This document shows positions 43,531-54,484 of a stretch of 64,000 bases of DNA, piece after piece. This DNA is from Rhodocollybia butyracea (taxonomy: Eukaryota; Basidiomycota; Agaricomycetes; Agaricales; Omphalotaceae), in NCBI GenBank assembly GCA_015501585.1, contig JADNRY010000004.1, forward strand, positions 372,001 to 436,000, read 5' to 3'. The position numbers and the translations under genes were made by a program. Within the stretch, counting starts at the first letter, position 1. The number at the start of each line of letters is the position of its first letter. The notes below the pieces were generated by a model, which was not told the DNA's origin, searched no databases, and saw only the letters and a program-made list of their open reading frames with translations.

Positions 43531-44730
43531 AGTACCCATAATGCTGATCCTGATGTTGCCATGGGTCAATGCAAGAGTAAGGGGAAGGTGAAGGGTTTGG
43601 AAGGTTCAATGGGGGGGGAGGGAGAAATATCCTTATTAATTCAGTACCTAATACCTATTGATTTCTGTACCAAAATTGTGGGCTCCAATCTCAGTGTTTT
43701 TGAAAATAGGCCTGTTACAATGAGCGGTGGACCCACTGAGGGAAAACAATGATGACATATGAAAACAAGCAACTGAATTGGGTAATCTAATGTATGTACA
43801 ACAGTACAACATATAGTTGAAACGACTGAACACCTACATACAGAGTATGTCCTAACAAGTTAGACAGTAGCACCAAAGCACGGGTGGTAGAGAAAGTGGA
43901 TAAAACTAGATTAACCTTGAAATTATTCAAATTTTGTAGCTCTAAATGGTTAATCAAATACTGCATGTACTAGGGATACCTCCGTGACGTAGGCACGGGT
44001 CTCTTTAAGCTTGTATCACATTGTATTTTGGTCTTACATCAGCAAATTCCAAAGTCTATGATCCGTATAAGCTCATACATTTTATATGCGATCATACACA
44101 TCAGGACCCATATGATTGATGGGGGGGCATGCGTAACTGGCATAGGCGATTATGCAGTCCTTATTTCTAATCATACACAGTGCTGGTTTCTAACACCACA
44201 GCATTTATACCCTGGTTATACCACGTTTATAGAGATTCATTCGACAACGGAAACACTGGTATTATTGTATATAGGCTAATAAGAGTTGAATAATGAAGAT
44301 ACTAGGTTGTGCTGGCAAGGCCACAATGTCCACCATGCAATGCGATGACCTGGCGACAAGTTTGCAGCAGACAAGATAATACTGCGAACAATGAGCATTG
44401 GGAAAATTCAAAGAGCGTAAAACACACCTTAATCTGATAGCACAATCTGCTCATCCATTCCTTCTGAGCTCTCTCAATGGAGCTGGACAGTGCCGTTGGG
44501 CAGACTTTATGTTGGGAAATTTTGCGTGGAGGCATGCAGCAGTGTGTATTCCATGTTTTTTGTTATATTTTAGTACCTTATTCTTATGACCCAGATCTAA
44601 ATCCTATACACCCAATCTTTTTTCTTCTGTAACCAACTATGAACACTATCATTAATACTTCTACTTAACATTTTACATTCATTAGTTATTCAACACCATT
44701 TGGGTTAATGCTGCACACATTCTTCCAGAA
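43531..44730. other. No gene seen
   Basis: AT-rich sequence with ORFs of at most 83 codons and low complexity. No repeat pairing recognised. Confidence 0.4.
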
Positions 44731-44739
44731 CACCAGAAT

Positions 44740-45070
44740 GATCTTTAACAGTCACTGCACAGTCTGCACAGTCATGACATCATTCTAGCTCCACAACTAT
44801 GATGTCATCTTGCTACTCCACAATCATGATGTCATTCCATTGCTCCGCAGTTATGATATCACATCACTGCTCCACAGCTATGACATCATTGCATAGCCTC
44901 TTTACATCAATGACTCAATATCAGTCATTGCACAGCCAGATATCTGAGTCAACTACGGTTCCGCATACATGACTCAATATTAGTCATTGCACAGCATTAC
45001 ATAGTCAGACTGACTCATCCGCAGTATTTCCGCAGTTATGACTCAAATCTAGTCATTCCGCAGCATTTCC
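44740..45070. repeat. Degenerate tandem repeats (ATGATGTCATT / ATGACTCA words)
   Basis: CCACAACTATGATGTCAT-like units recur every 35-45 bp, turning into TATGACTCAATATTAGTCATT-like units. The cores resemble CRE/AP-1 palindromes (TGACGTCA/TGACTCA-like), but this may be chance. Confidence 0.5.
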
Positions 45071-45159
45071 TAACTAGTACACATTGCACAGTATATAAGT
45101 AGTCTAGATTTACCAATGTATGTTAGACATATTATTTTTCTTAAATCCAAACCCCCACT

Positions 45160-45560
45160 TGTTTGCTGTTATCACTTGTGTGAATCACCAGACCAACTCA
45201 TTGTATCTTGTTGAGCTATCTCCAAGCTACAATACACATTTATACATCTTGTTGAGCTAACTCCAAGTTGTATCCACTAACATTCACCTGTTGAGCTATC
45301 TCCTAGTGAATACTTCTTTAATTGCCACTTGTTGAGCTATCTCCGAGTTGCAACTTCCTATTACTTGTTGAGCTATCTCCAAGTATTAGACATCACACTC
45401 ACTATTACTTGTTGAGCTATCTCCGAGTACTAGACACCACACTCACTACTACTTGTTGAGCCATCTCCGAGTACTAGTTCTGATTCATATTACTGCTTGT
45501 TGAGCTATCTCCGAGGGTAATCATATTATTATTTGTCGAGCTATCTCCAAATAATAACTT
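45160..45560. repeat. Tandem repeat array, TTGTTGAGCTATCTCC motif
   Basis: About nine copies of CTTGTTGAGCTATCTCCRAG occur at 35-60 bp spacing. Each is flanked by short sequences complementary to one another (for example TTACTTG...CAAGTATTA), so each unit could fold. It lies between a TATATAAG-like promoter word at 45093 and the Plavaka remnant. Confidence 0.7.
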
Positions 45561-46059
45561 CTGTGAGTTTCGTATTACAAACTAGTTACTAACTTTACTT
45601 GAGCCTAGTTGTTTGAGTATATATTTTTTGCCTAGCGGTTTCAACAAACGGTTGAAAGGCTTGCTCTATAATCTCATTAATTTCTCTTATCATTTTTACT
45701 GCCGAGTTACGTACTGTGAAGGTTTGGACGAGACTATTGATCGAGTCATAACACTTATGAATTATCCCACCAGACTTGAATTCAACAAGAAGATGAAAAC
45801 CGCGTGGCGCAAGGAGCAATGTTAGTCCCAGTAATCTTAGGTGCAGACAAGACCACAGTGTCTGTTGCCACAGATCATGTTGAGTACCACCCCCTGTATC
45901 TTTCAATTGGGAATGTAACAAATGCAGTACAACAAGCACACCAAAACACAGTAATTCCAATTGGATTTCTAGCCATTCCAAAATGCATGTATTTCCGAGT
46001 CTGTACATCTTTCATCTGGTTACTTATTAAAGTTGCAGCGGATCAGAAATATGACAATG

Positions 46060-46312
46060 TATAACGCGCCCTATGGGCAAAGTCCTTAGGAACACCGGTG
46101 AACACGACAAATAGGATACTATTGTGTGTACGACGGTGTAAAAGACTAACTAGACTCTTAAGTAATCGTACGATACTTATAGTAACGGATTTATTATATA
46201 ATTAATAATAAATAGAAAGATAAGATAGACCATTTGGTCTATCGGCGGTGTCTAGGATGACCGTATCGCCGGATACAGTCAGTGGTGATTATGGAGAGGC
46301 GGAGGCGTTACA
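46060..46312 (-). repeat. Downstream (3') LTR of gag-only element
   Basis: 253 bp; pairs with 49165-49417; the TATAACGCGCCCTATGGG end faces the CAATG duplicate. Confidence 0.88.
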
Positions 46313-46653
46313 CCCTCCCCCACCAGATTAACATCAGGGATGTGAATCGAAAATGGTAATGACATCATCACCATCCAAACCATTTCTAATTTGGTTTAAC
46401 ATAGAATGCTCCCGCATCAAGTACGGGATTTAATTGATGCGGCGCATCAGATTTTCGGACTTGTCCGAATCAAACGGTAGTGGGGCGTACCACTAGAGTA
46501 TGATTTGATTCGGAAATGTCCGAATGTTCAACGCGCAGACTCGGAAGTTTCCGAGTATTGCTTAATGAGGATTCTCAGTGAGAATCCGGGCTGAGGATAA
46601 GTAGTGATGCCCAGGTAAGGCATATTACCTGGGCGTCGGAATAAGCCAATAAA

Positions 46654-48957
46654 TCATTCGGAAGGTTTATCCTTTCCGATACTTAAGGAGGTGTCCTCCT
46701 TGATTGGCTCAAGAACATTTTTAATGTTCTCGGTGTCCGACTTATTGGGGTGTTCTGATGATTCAAGTTCATCGTCTCTATTCCTAGAAGAGACATAATA
46801 TTTAGTGAGGGCCGTGTGGTCCTCAATGCGTGTGACGGCTCTGACCATCACTTCTAATTTGGCATACTCCGGAACGATCCCCTTGTTTGTGAGTTGCCTG
46901 ATAATATTGAAGGGTAATCCCTCAATGAACCGTTTCCGCATTGTTGCATCATCCGGTGTTTGGAGCATCCGTGATGCCCATTGTGTAAGTGAGGAATAAT
47001 AATCCCTCACACCCGTATCGGGTGAATACTCAATAAGGTCAAACTGCCGTGCAGCTTGATGAATGGTCGTTGCTTGGATGCAACGATCAAAGACACCAAT
47101 GATGGCACCTTCAAATGTCCACTTAAGGACAGTGCGGTGTATACCAGCGACTTCGTCGTTATACCAGTCAAGGGCTTTGCCCTTTAGAAACATGCCAAGC
47201 ACAGCAGTCCGTGTAGCATCGTAATCGTCACCGCACATGCGGTTGACTACCATCCATTGGAGAAGTGACATTAGCCACCGCTCGAAGACATCGACATCTG
47301 GAGATCCGTCATAGACCTCCGGAGATGGAACTTTAAGAGCTTTACGGCTCTCAATGGGAGGGATAGGATTCCCTACCTTATCTCGAATTTGTTTACGGTA
47401 CACTTTGTGTACCTTGTGTTTCCATCGGGAACGACGCTCGTCGTCACCTGTTGTTTCTCGCATCTTAGATGCAAGTGAACGCAGTATTTTACGGCGCTCA
47501 TTAGGAGTAATTTTACCCTTACGGGTAGCAAATTTGTCTAGCCAAGAGGCATCAGACGAAGAGTCAGTATTTGACTCGGTATCACTAGAGTCAGATGATT
47601 CATCCGACCATGGCCTGCGTTTGTGGCCTTTGGATTTAGCACTCTTGTGCTTCCTCCCCCCTTCACGGGATTTTTTGCTAGGTGCTTTCGCTCCGGCATT
47701 ATTGCTTGGTCCTGGAAAGGACTCAGCGGGTGGAATGTAAAATCGATCCCAGATTTCTCTGGGAGTAGTCAATTTATCAACGGGTATTCCGTCGACATTA
47801 TATCCCACCATTTGGTCGGGAAGCCCAGATGGCGCAAATCCGAAATCTCGGAGACTGGTGTTATGTTGGCGTTGAATCGCTATGCGACTCATCCAATCTT
47901 TAGCTACTCCCAACGGAAGCGGCTGTGGTTGCAACTCGGCCAATACTGTTGGTACTGGCATTGAACTTGGCTCTGGCGCATTGCTGGGCGGCAATTTGGG
48001 CAGTCTTACGGTAGTGTGTACTACCGGAGGGGCAACACTTTGTGTCGCCGGGGCGATGGATATGGTAGTAGGAACTACCGGAAGGGTACCGTGTTGCGGT
48101 CCCATACTGGAATGATTTCCAGTAGTGTTTGGTACAACTACTGGAGGTGTAATAATATTGGGTACCATTGGCGCCCTTGCAGTAGGGAAGTACATTGTAC
48201 TTTCCTGTGGTGGTATCGCTACTACCTGATTGAAGTTACGAGGTAACTTCGGTTCACTTTTAATGTTCACCGCGCTTTGCGGTGAGCAAGATTTGGTCAC
48301 CGGTAATGGCCTGGGACCTCGCAGTGTCAGAGACGCTGCCTCCGCATTGGGACTCTGTCTCATGCGGGATGTGTAGATGGGTGTCGGTATAGTTACTGAC
48401 ACTGGTGCGTATTCCTGTCGGAATACAGGAACATGACGGGGTGACTTGGTCATCCCTTGTGAATACTGTTCGTCCAACAGTGATTTTTGGACTGACGGTG
48501 CCTTGGGCACAGTCTCACGCCATTGGCGTACCAAGTTGTTTGCCTCGGTAGGAACAGATGGTGCTGCATTGTGCAATACCGGCGGTGTGACGGCAGGCCG
48601 TCTCGGTGTGGGTGCAGCAATAGTGATTCTATTGCTGTTTCTCGATGAAGAAGATCTTTCTTCATTAGATCGGATGCTAGATGCATCCCATTTCTCAGTT
48701 ATATTGAGAATACGATTGAGTACTTGCGTACTCTTGTCGAGTGATGCCGCTACATCTCGTAGCGCAGAAGAAATCTCACTTAAACCCTCTCGGGTCGGCC
48801 GTTTCTTATGAATAGTCATATACTGTTCATTAGGTGGACTTTTGTCCTGCCTGTAGTGCCGTCCTTCAGACGCACGCACGGAATGAGTCGCTGATGCGAC
48901 TGAATAGATTGATTGTGGTGACACGTCACCACGAATGGAAGGTGCGCGATCGCGCAC
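46654..48957 (-). CDS. Gag polyprotein of non-autonomous LTR element
   Basis: An intact 767-codon ORF. Residues 1-420 are Pro/Ser/Thr-rich and low in complexity. A Lys/Ser/Asp-rich stretch (SDESSDSSDTESNTDSSS-like) follows. Residues about 540-740 form a retrotransposon gag (capsid-like) domain: VYDGSPDVDVFERWL, GKALDWYNDEV, and RQFDLIEYSPDTGVRDYYSSL. There is no CCHC zinc knuckle at the C-terminus, which instead is acidic and stops at LSIGKDKPSE. The lack of pol means it must borrow enzymes from a relative. An ORF this long without stops, and near-identical LTRs, indicate recent insertion. Confidence 0.8.
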   Translation of the reverse strand: MRDRAPSIRGDVSPQSIYSVASATHSVRASEGRHYRQDKSPPNEQYMTIHKKRPTREGLSEISSALRDVAASLDKSTQVLNRILNITEKWDASSIRSNEERSSSSRNSNRITIAAPTPRRPAVTPPVLHNAAPSVPTEANNLVRQWRETVPKAPSVQKSLLDEQYSQGMTKSPRHVPVFRQEYAPVSVTIPTPIYTSRMRQSPNAEAASLTLRGPRPLPVTKSCSPQSAVNIKSEPKLPRNFNQVVAIPPQESTMYFPTARAPMVPNIITPPVVVPNTTGNHSSMGPQHGTLPVVPTTISIAPATQSVAPPVVHTTVRLPKLPPSNAPEPSSMPVPTVLAELQPQPLPLGVAKDWMSRIAIQRQHNTSLRDFGFAPSGLPDQMVGYNVDGIPVDKLTTPREIWDRFYIPPAESFPGPSNNAGAKAPSKKSREGGRKHKSAKSKGHKRRPWSDESSDSSDTESNTDSSSDASWLDKFATRKGKITPNERRKILRSLASKMRETTGDDERRSRWKHKVHKVYRKQIRDKVGNPIPPIESRKALKVPSPEVYDGSPDVDVFERWLMSLLQWMVVNRMCGDDYDATRTAVLGMFLKGKALDWYNDEVAGIHRTVLKWTFEGAIIGVFDRCIQATTIHQAARQFDLIEYSPDTGVRDYYSSLTQWASRMLQTPDDATMRKRFIEGLPFNIIRQLTNKGIVPEYAKLEVMVRAVTRIEDHTALTKYYVSSRNRDDELESSEHPNKSDTENIKNVLEPIKEDTSLSIGKDKPSE

Positions 48958-49164
48958 GCTCCGATATGACTTCTCTGATTGATTTCAAGAGGTCATTGAG
49001 ACAGCAAATGATATAGCGGGACGGAAAAATGGAGCGGGTTTGTGTAGATTGTGTAGTGAGTTGGAATACTGGTTGTTATACTTGGTAGTATAACTGTTTT
49101 TAGCTTGTTAAACTAATAGCTTTGTGTTATTCACACAATAGTAATTTTTTGATGTTCAAAAAAG

Positions 49165-49417
49165 TATAACGCGCCCTATGGGCAAAGTCCTTAGGAACAC
49201 CGGTGAACACGACAAATAGGATACTATTGTGTGTACGACGGTGTAAAAGACTAACTAGACTCTTAAGTAATCGTACGATACTTATAGTAACGGATTTATT
49301 ATATAATTAATAATAAATAGAAAGATAAGATAGACCGTTTGGTCTATTGGCGGTGTCTAGGATGACCGTATCGCTGGATACGGTCAGTGGTGATTATGGA
49401 GAGGCGGAGGCGTTACA
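49165..49417 (-). repeat. Upstream (5') LTR of gag-only element
   Basis: 253 bp; near-identical to 46060-46312; followed on the plus strand by CAATG. Confidence 0.88.
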
Positions 49418-50233
49418 CAATGACAAAGATTTCCGTGTATTCAAGAAGAAACTCTATCATCAGTCAATTGCAGCCATTCTTTGTTCACTCAAGCCTGGAA
49501 TGAAGACGCCAGTTGTGTGCCAATGTGCCAATGGTCATTATTACCATGTCATATATGATCTTGCAGTGTTTATTGGTGACTACCCCGAGCAAGTTTATCT
49601 TGCAGGTATCGTTAATGGCTGGTGTGGTCGGTACGTGCTGTTTCAACAATTGCAGATGTGTTGTTTAGCTTATTCACCTTATCTAGTTGTAATGCTCTTT
49701 TTTCGGATCTTGATGGTCCTGTGGATTGTAGAACTCAAGAACTTGATGAAATTCTATGTGACGAGTATGGAGGAGAGGGACATACCCTATGGGATAACTA
49801 CTATGGGATTGACAAGCATGTTTGTGTACATCCTCCATTGCTTTTTATGTATTTTTTTATCTGATGAGGTACTAGCCTTTTACTGAAGGCTTTCCAAGAA
49901 CCAATATTCACAAAATGCTTTCACTAGATCTCCTTCACCAAATCATCAAAGGGTGCTTCAAGGACATGCTAGTTGATTGGACCCTTGATTATCTCACTAT
50001 CAAGCATGGCGAAACTCGTGCAAATGAAATAATGGATGACATTGACCAACGGTATGTAGAACTCAACCTTGTTGCTTCACAAATTTTCCTGATCATTTGT
50101 AATATTAGATTATCTGTTGTCCCTGCTTTTCCAGGTCTGAGACGCTTCCCTCATGGACGACAATTCAAGCAATGGACAGGTGATGACTCAAAGGCATTAA
50201 TGAAAGTGAGCAGCTGCCATCATATATAACAAC

Positions 50234-50889
50234 TAGAGATGTCCACGAGTCCAACTCTCAACAAGTACTTGCAGGTAAGATCTGTGGGAAAACTCGCAAG
50301 TATGTGACTCGCGGATCCCAAGACCCATTTCCCACGGGTCACCAACAGGTCACAGTCAAGGTTTCCGAGACTTTGCAAGTATTTGTGACTTGTGCAAGGC
50401 ATAGTATACATGTATTTTCAGTGCAACTTGAGTAATAATTACAACTTACATTGGTCAATAATATCATACTTACTACTATATAAGTTGTTGAGTGCTGGCA
50501 CACAGATATTAGGTTGTAGACAGCTCACGGCGTTTAGGCGCCAATTTAAGCGCCTAAACGCCGTGAGCTGTCTACAACTCAAAACTTAGATGTGAGTACA
50601 TATTTACTTCATAACATAGTATGAAATTGTTGTAAACAAGTTAAGTCCATGGTTTTGTTAGCATTATATACTGTACAATCAATTTATGCAAGTAAGTAAT
50701 GGTAAATACTTCTGTAACACTTGTTTATTAGATGAATCACAAGTACCTGCAAGACTTGCAAGTAATACTTGCGAGTCAGTGACCCGTTTCCCACGAGTCA
50801 GCCACGGGCTACAAGTCAGGCCTTTTAGGCCACAAGTACTTGCGCTCCGGATCCAAGTATACTTGGATCCAGACTTGTGGACATCTCTA
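50234..50889. mobile_element. hAT-type MITE, copy 1
   Basis: The ends TAGAGATGTCCACGAGTCC and GACTTGTGGACATCTCTA are inverted, and much of the interior (GACTCGCGGATCCCAAG, ACTTGCAAGT words) is also inverted, giving a fold-back structure. No 8-bp target duplication is visible for this copy. It ends the Plavaka homology. Confidence 0.75.
50514..50577. repeat. Perfect hairpin inside hAT-type MITE
   Basis: TTGTAGACAGCTCACGGCG and its extension TTTAGGCGC pair exactly with the right half across an 8-bp loop (CAATTTAA). A shorter, mutated version sits at 51960-52012 in copy 2. Confidence 0.85.
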
Positions 50890-51015
50890 ATGGTAAATAG
50901 AGGGAGCAGATGTGTATATGGTAATGTCAAAGCGATAGTAAGCAGAACAAAGAAGGGAATGGTACCAGAGTATATCCAACAAAGTTAAATGATGTATGTA
51001 CACACAAGTATCCAG

Positions 51016-51127
51016 ACACCGTTGGTAAAGTGGTTATCAGTGATCATGCATCAAAACAAATCATTGGGTGTAAATTGGGCATAAATTGGGTGAGCAAGTG
51101 GGTTGGGTTCAATTCCTGAACGGTGTA
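51016..51127 (+). tRNA. Degenerate tRNA-Gly-like pseudogene
   Basis: ACACCGTTGGTAAAGTGG and TTCAATTCCTGAACGGTGTA are present, but the anticodon arm is replaced by unrelated sequence. Confidence 0.5.
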
Positions 51128-51293
51128 TTGATGAAATGGCCCAGTCATGTCTCTTGTGTAGTTTTTTGCATATCTTTCTTGATATCTTTGTGAGTTTTGA
51201 GCCCAATAGATATCACTATAAAGAAATGGTATGGTGGTATGGGTGCTATCTTGGCTTGATATTTGGGGGTAAACACAACTATCCATAGTACAT

Positions 51294-51331
51294 ACACCGT
51301 TGGTGAAGTGGTTATCATGCTTGCCTTCCAT
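51294..51331 (+). tRNA. Truncated tRNA-Gly-like 5' half
   Basis: ACACCGTTGGTGAAGTGG through CCTTCCAT is intact, but no T arm follows within a normal distance. A diverged T arm (GGTTCAATTCCCGAATGG) appears only at about 51640. Confidence 0.5.
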
Positions 51332-51669
51332 CCATGGTGTGACAGGTTGTGAGTGGGTTCTGTTGGAGTGAATAGAGCAAGTCCATTGAATAAGCTCAAC
51401 GTTCACTCCAATCTATAACAAGTAAGCCCTAGCAAACGTGCAGGGGAAATTTGTATTAGAAGCTACCTTAAATAACCCACAGCTACGGAGAATATGCGGA
51501 TAAATATAAGATAAAACAAAAGGTAAACTAATAAGCTCCACTCCGGTGTGCACTCCAGGGGGAAAATAAACATCCAACACCACTGGATAAACCGTCGGCG
51601 AGCAGTACCAATTGCTCAGCTGACTCAATATCTCCAACAGGTTCAATTCCCGAATGGTGCATTTTTGAT

Positions 51670-52270
51670 TAGAGATGTCCATGAGTCCAGGTCAAGTGCT
51701 TGCAGCCTATAAGGCTTGACTTGTGACCTGTGGCTGACTTGTGGGAAATGGGTCATTGACTCGCAAGTATTATCCACAAGTACTTGTGGATCTGTCTATT
51801 AAACAAGTAATTAGAGCTATAGTCACAAGTATTTACCATTATTTACTTGCATACATTGCTTGTACAGTGTATAGTGTTATCAAAAACCTGTACTTTACTT
51901 GCTACACTAATTTCATACTATGTTATGAAGTAAAAATGTACTGACAATTAAGTTTTGGATTGTAGACAGCTCACAGCGATTGGGCGCTAAAATTGTGAGC
52001 TGTCCACAACCTCAAACATGTGTGGCAGTACTTGTTAAGTACTATAATAAATATGATACTGTTAATTACTGTAAGTTTTGATCACCAATAAATAAATATA
52101 TGAGTTCACAAGTCAGGCAAGTACTTGCAAGTCAACCAAAATTTCCCAAAGCCTGACTTGTGACCCGTGGCTGACCCATGGGAAACAGATCTTGGGATCC
52201 GCGAGTCAGACACTTGCGAGTTTTTCCCACGGATCTTACCTGTGAAGACTTGGACTCGTGGACATCTCTA
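51670..52270. mobile_element. hAT-type MITE, copy 2, with 8-bp target duplication
   Basis: TAGAGATGTCC...GGACATCTCTA is flanked by the exact 8-bp repeat TTTTTGAT (51662-51669 and 52271-52278). 8-bp duplications and TAGAGATG-type ends are hallmarks of hAT elements. It inserted 3' of a decayed tRNA-like T arm. Confidence 0.85.
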
Positions 52271-52438
52271 TTTTTGATAGTGTCAGTGGCCTAGTTTTTT
52301 GCTTCAAATATTATCATGATGGTGCCGTAGGCAGTTCAGTCACCCACATATTTGGTCTTATTAGTCTACACTTTTGTTACATTGACCTTACTAAAAAGAC
52401 CCAAAAACCTAGGCAAAACCCAGGCAGCTAGGTCATGA

Positions 52439-54484
52439 CACCTCATACGCCCAGTAGACCTAGATAGTAGCCTTTGACATGGGGGTGTGATGGCAAAGGC
52501 TGTTATCATAACGATCCGCTATTGTACAGTAGCGGAATAAAAGCGCTATATTTCGCTTGGACTTTGATGTAAGATATTTCTCGAATACCGGAAAGCTACA
52601 GCCTCTGAGGTCACGCGTATGGCGTATGCCGCCTCCCGAACATACACCGCCACCTCGAATATTGTAGCTTCACGAACAGAGTATTTCCTGGTCAACTCGA
52701 GTGCTCCCTTGCTTTCTACACAGTAGTCTCAAGCTTAATATCAAGTTTGCGTTCATACTTACCTCATAATTGTATGTGTCCTTATGTACAAGGTCGTGTA
52801 CATAACTTGGGCATGTACAGATAGGCCATTGCATCAACGTTGCACCGTTCTCCAGTATACTTAAGTAATTATTGTATGAAACAAACTGTTTGGCTTAAGA
52901 GTGCAGCCTCTAATGCACATGAGGCTATCATATCATCTTCAATAAGTAGCTGCATTGCTCACATATTGTAAGTATAAAGTAGTTTGTAATGCAAAGCAGC
53001 TATGGAGACCCTCTGTGTAGTTTATAGGGCTAAATATTGCACTGTGGTTGTGCTGAACGATGAGAGAGCTGTGGATGGAAGCGTGGGAACGTACCGGAAA
53101 CGTTTGCCGGTGCTTCCGCTCGCTGGACCAAACAATGAACAGAAGATGAAGATAATTTCTGATTGGGCGCGGATCTCACGGAATCCCATGTAGATGTGCA
53201 TTCATCTCCATTCAAGCCAAAACTACATGTAAATATACCAATAGTAGCTTGAAATATCTCTTCCTTATTAAAGAGATGCAGTGAAACTCGTGCTCACTAT
53301 GCAAAGTAGTGTACTCAGGAAAGAAAGACTTGTAGTATGGCCTTGATACTTGAGCATTAGAGTTGTTTAGAGCATTTCTCTACGATACATTAAATTTGGC
53401 CGTATTGAAATAGTCTGACCATCTTAATACTAGAATACTTAGGTTCATTCAAGTCATTGTACTTGCCTGTATTCTTAACTACTTATTACGCCCTTGAAAC
53501 TGTTAAACCCATCCAATAGTTCTGATTTCGCCATATTATCTCTACATAATGTGTAAAAGACTACTACCAGCATATTAAGCTTATCCATGACGTTGTTCCT
53601 TCTTGAACACACTATTTTGCATAGCGAGCACGAGTTTCACTGCATCTCTTTACAAAGAAGAGAATATCTCAAGCTACTCCTAGTGTATTTGCATGTAGTT
53701 TTGGCTTGAGGGGAGACAACTACACCTCTACATTGGCTTCCGCAAGATCCGCACCCAATCAGAAATTATCTTCATCTTCTGTTCATCGTTTGGTCCAGCA
53801 AGCGGAAGCACCGGCAAACATATCCGGTACATTCCCACGCTCCATTCCACAGCTCTCTTCATCGTTCAGCACAACCACAAAAGGTTATTTAGCCCTATAA
53901 GCTACATAGAGAGCCTCAATAGCCGCTATTTATTGCGCACTACTCGATACTTACAATATGTATCCAATGTATGACTTATTAACTGTATCTATTGAAGATG
54001 ACTTCGATGAGATGGTCTTGTGCCTCATCAGAGACACTCTCAAAGCCAGACAGTGGCTTGAACAGTTCAGCGAGAGTTTATTTGTACATAAACCACTTAT
54101 GTATATTGGAGAAAAACGCAACTATGGCGGAGTCACAACTTTACATCCCCTTACTAGGCCAAGGTCGTGTACATAGTAAGAGCATGTACGGTTGTGAGGT
54201 ATGTAAAGCTTATAATGGTGTAAATTTTATATTAAGCTTCTGGAGAACAAGGGAACACAGGAGATAGATGAGCGGGATGCGGCAGAACTCGAGGCGGGAG
54301 GCGCATACGCGTGGTCTCGGTACTAGCTTTCCAGTACTCGGGAGATATCTTACATCAAAGTCTATGTGAAATATAGCGCTTTTATTGCGCTACCGTACAA
54401 TAGCGGATCTTCATAGCAACTGCCTTTGCCATCACACCCCCCATGTCAAAGGCTACTATCTAGGTCTACTGGGCATATGAGGTG
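52439..54484. repeat. 2-kb imperfect palindrome (two ~1-kb inverted arms)
   Basis: The left end CACCTCATACGCCCAGTAG is mirrored by CTACTGGGCATATGAGGTG at the right end, and homology continues inward to near 53460. Shared inverted words include GTAGCGGAATAAAAGCGC, GTGCTTCCGCTTGCTGG-like and AGATGCAGTGAAACTCGTG. Each arm encodes a similar 61-64-codon ORF (RSAPNQKLSSSSVH; minus strand 53030-53215 and plus strand 53706-53900). No transposase. It looks like a fold-back DNA element or an inverted dimer of a smaller element. Confidence 0.8.

Larger units (their letters stand above)
46060..49417 (-). mobile_element. Gag-only LTR retrotransposon (non-autonomous, Ty3-like gag)
   Basis: Two 253-bp LTRs (46060-46312 and 49165-49417) differ at only a few positions. 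On the minus strand they read TGTAACGCC...CGCGTTATA. The 5-bp target duplication CAATG flanks the element (46055-46059 and 49418-49422). On the minus strand a polypurine tract GGTGGGGGAGGG abuts the downstream LTR. The interior carries a gag ORF but no protease, RT or integrase. Confidence 0.88.
45790..50225 (+). pseudogene. Plavaka-type (CACTA-related) transposase remnant, split by an LTR element
   Basis: The coding fragments before and after the inserted LTR element match the order of basidiomycete Plavaka transposases. Before it: AMLVPVILGADKTTVSVAT, EYHPLYLSIGNV and IPIGFLAIPK. After it: DKDFRVFKKKLYHQS, SLKPGM, GDYPEQVYLAGIVNGWCGR, then LSLDLLHQIIKGCFKD, IKHGETRANEIMDDID, and (after a GTATGT...TTAG intron) FPGLRRFPHGRQFKQWTGDDSKALMK. 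The reading jumps frames in the middle part, and the 3' end is cut off near an hAT-type MITE. Without the LTR element and one CAATG duplicate, KYDNDKDF is continuous. The N-terminal zinc-finger part is not seen. Non-functional. Confidence 0.8.

Noticed and set aside
45160..45560. CRISPR-like array
   Set aside because: Spacing is irregular, the repeat core is short, the context is fungal and no cas gene is present.
45595..46008. 137-codon minus-strand ORF
   Set aside because: Opposite strand of the Plavaka transposase fragment, whose plus-strand reading matches the family.
47354..47740. 128-codon plus-strand ORF
   Set aside because: Antisense of the intact gag ORF of the non-autonomous LTR element.
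52439..54484. Assembly artefact (inverted join)
   Set aside because: Arms differ at many positions and are bounded by defined inverted ends, so a simple assembly mirror is unlikely.
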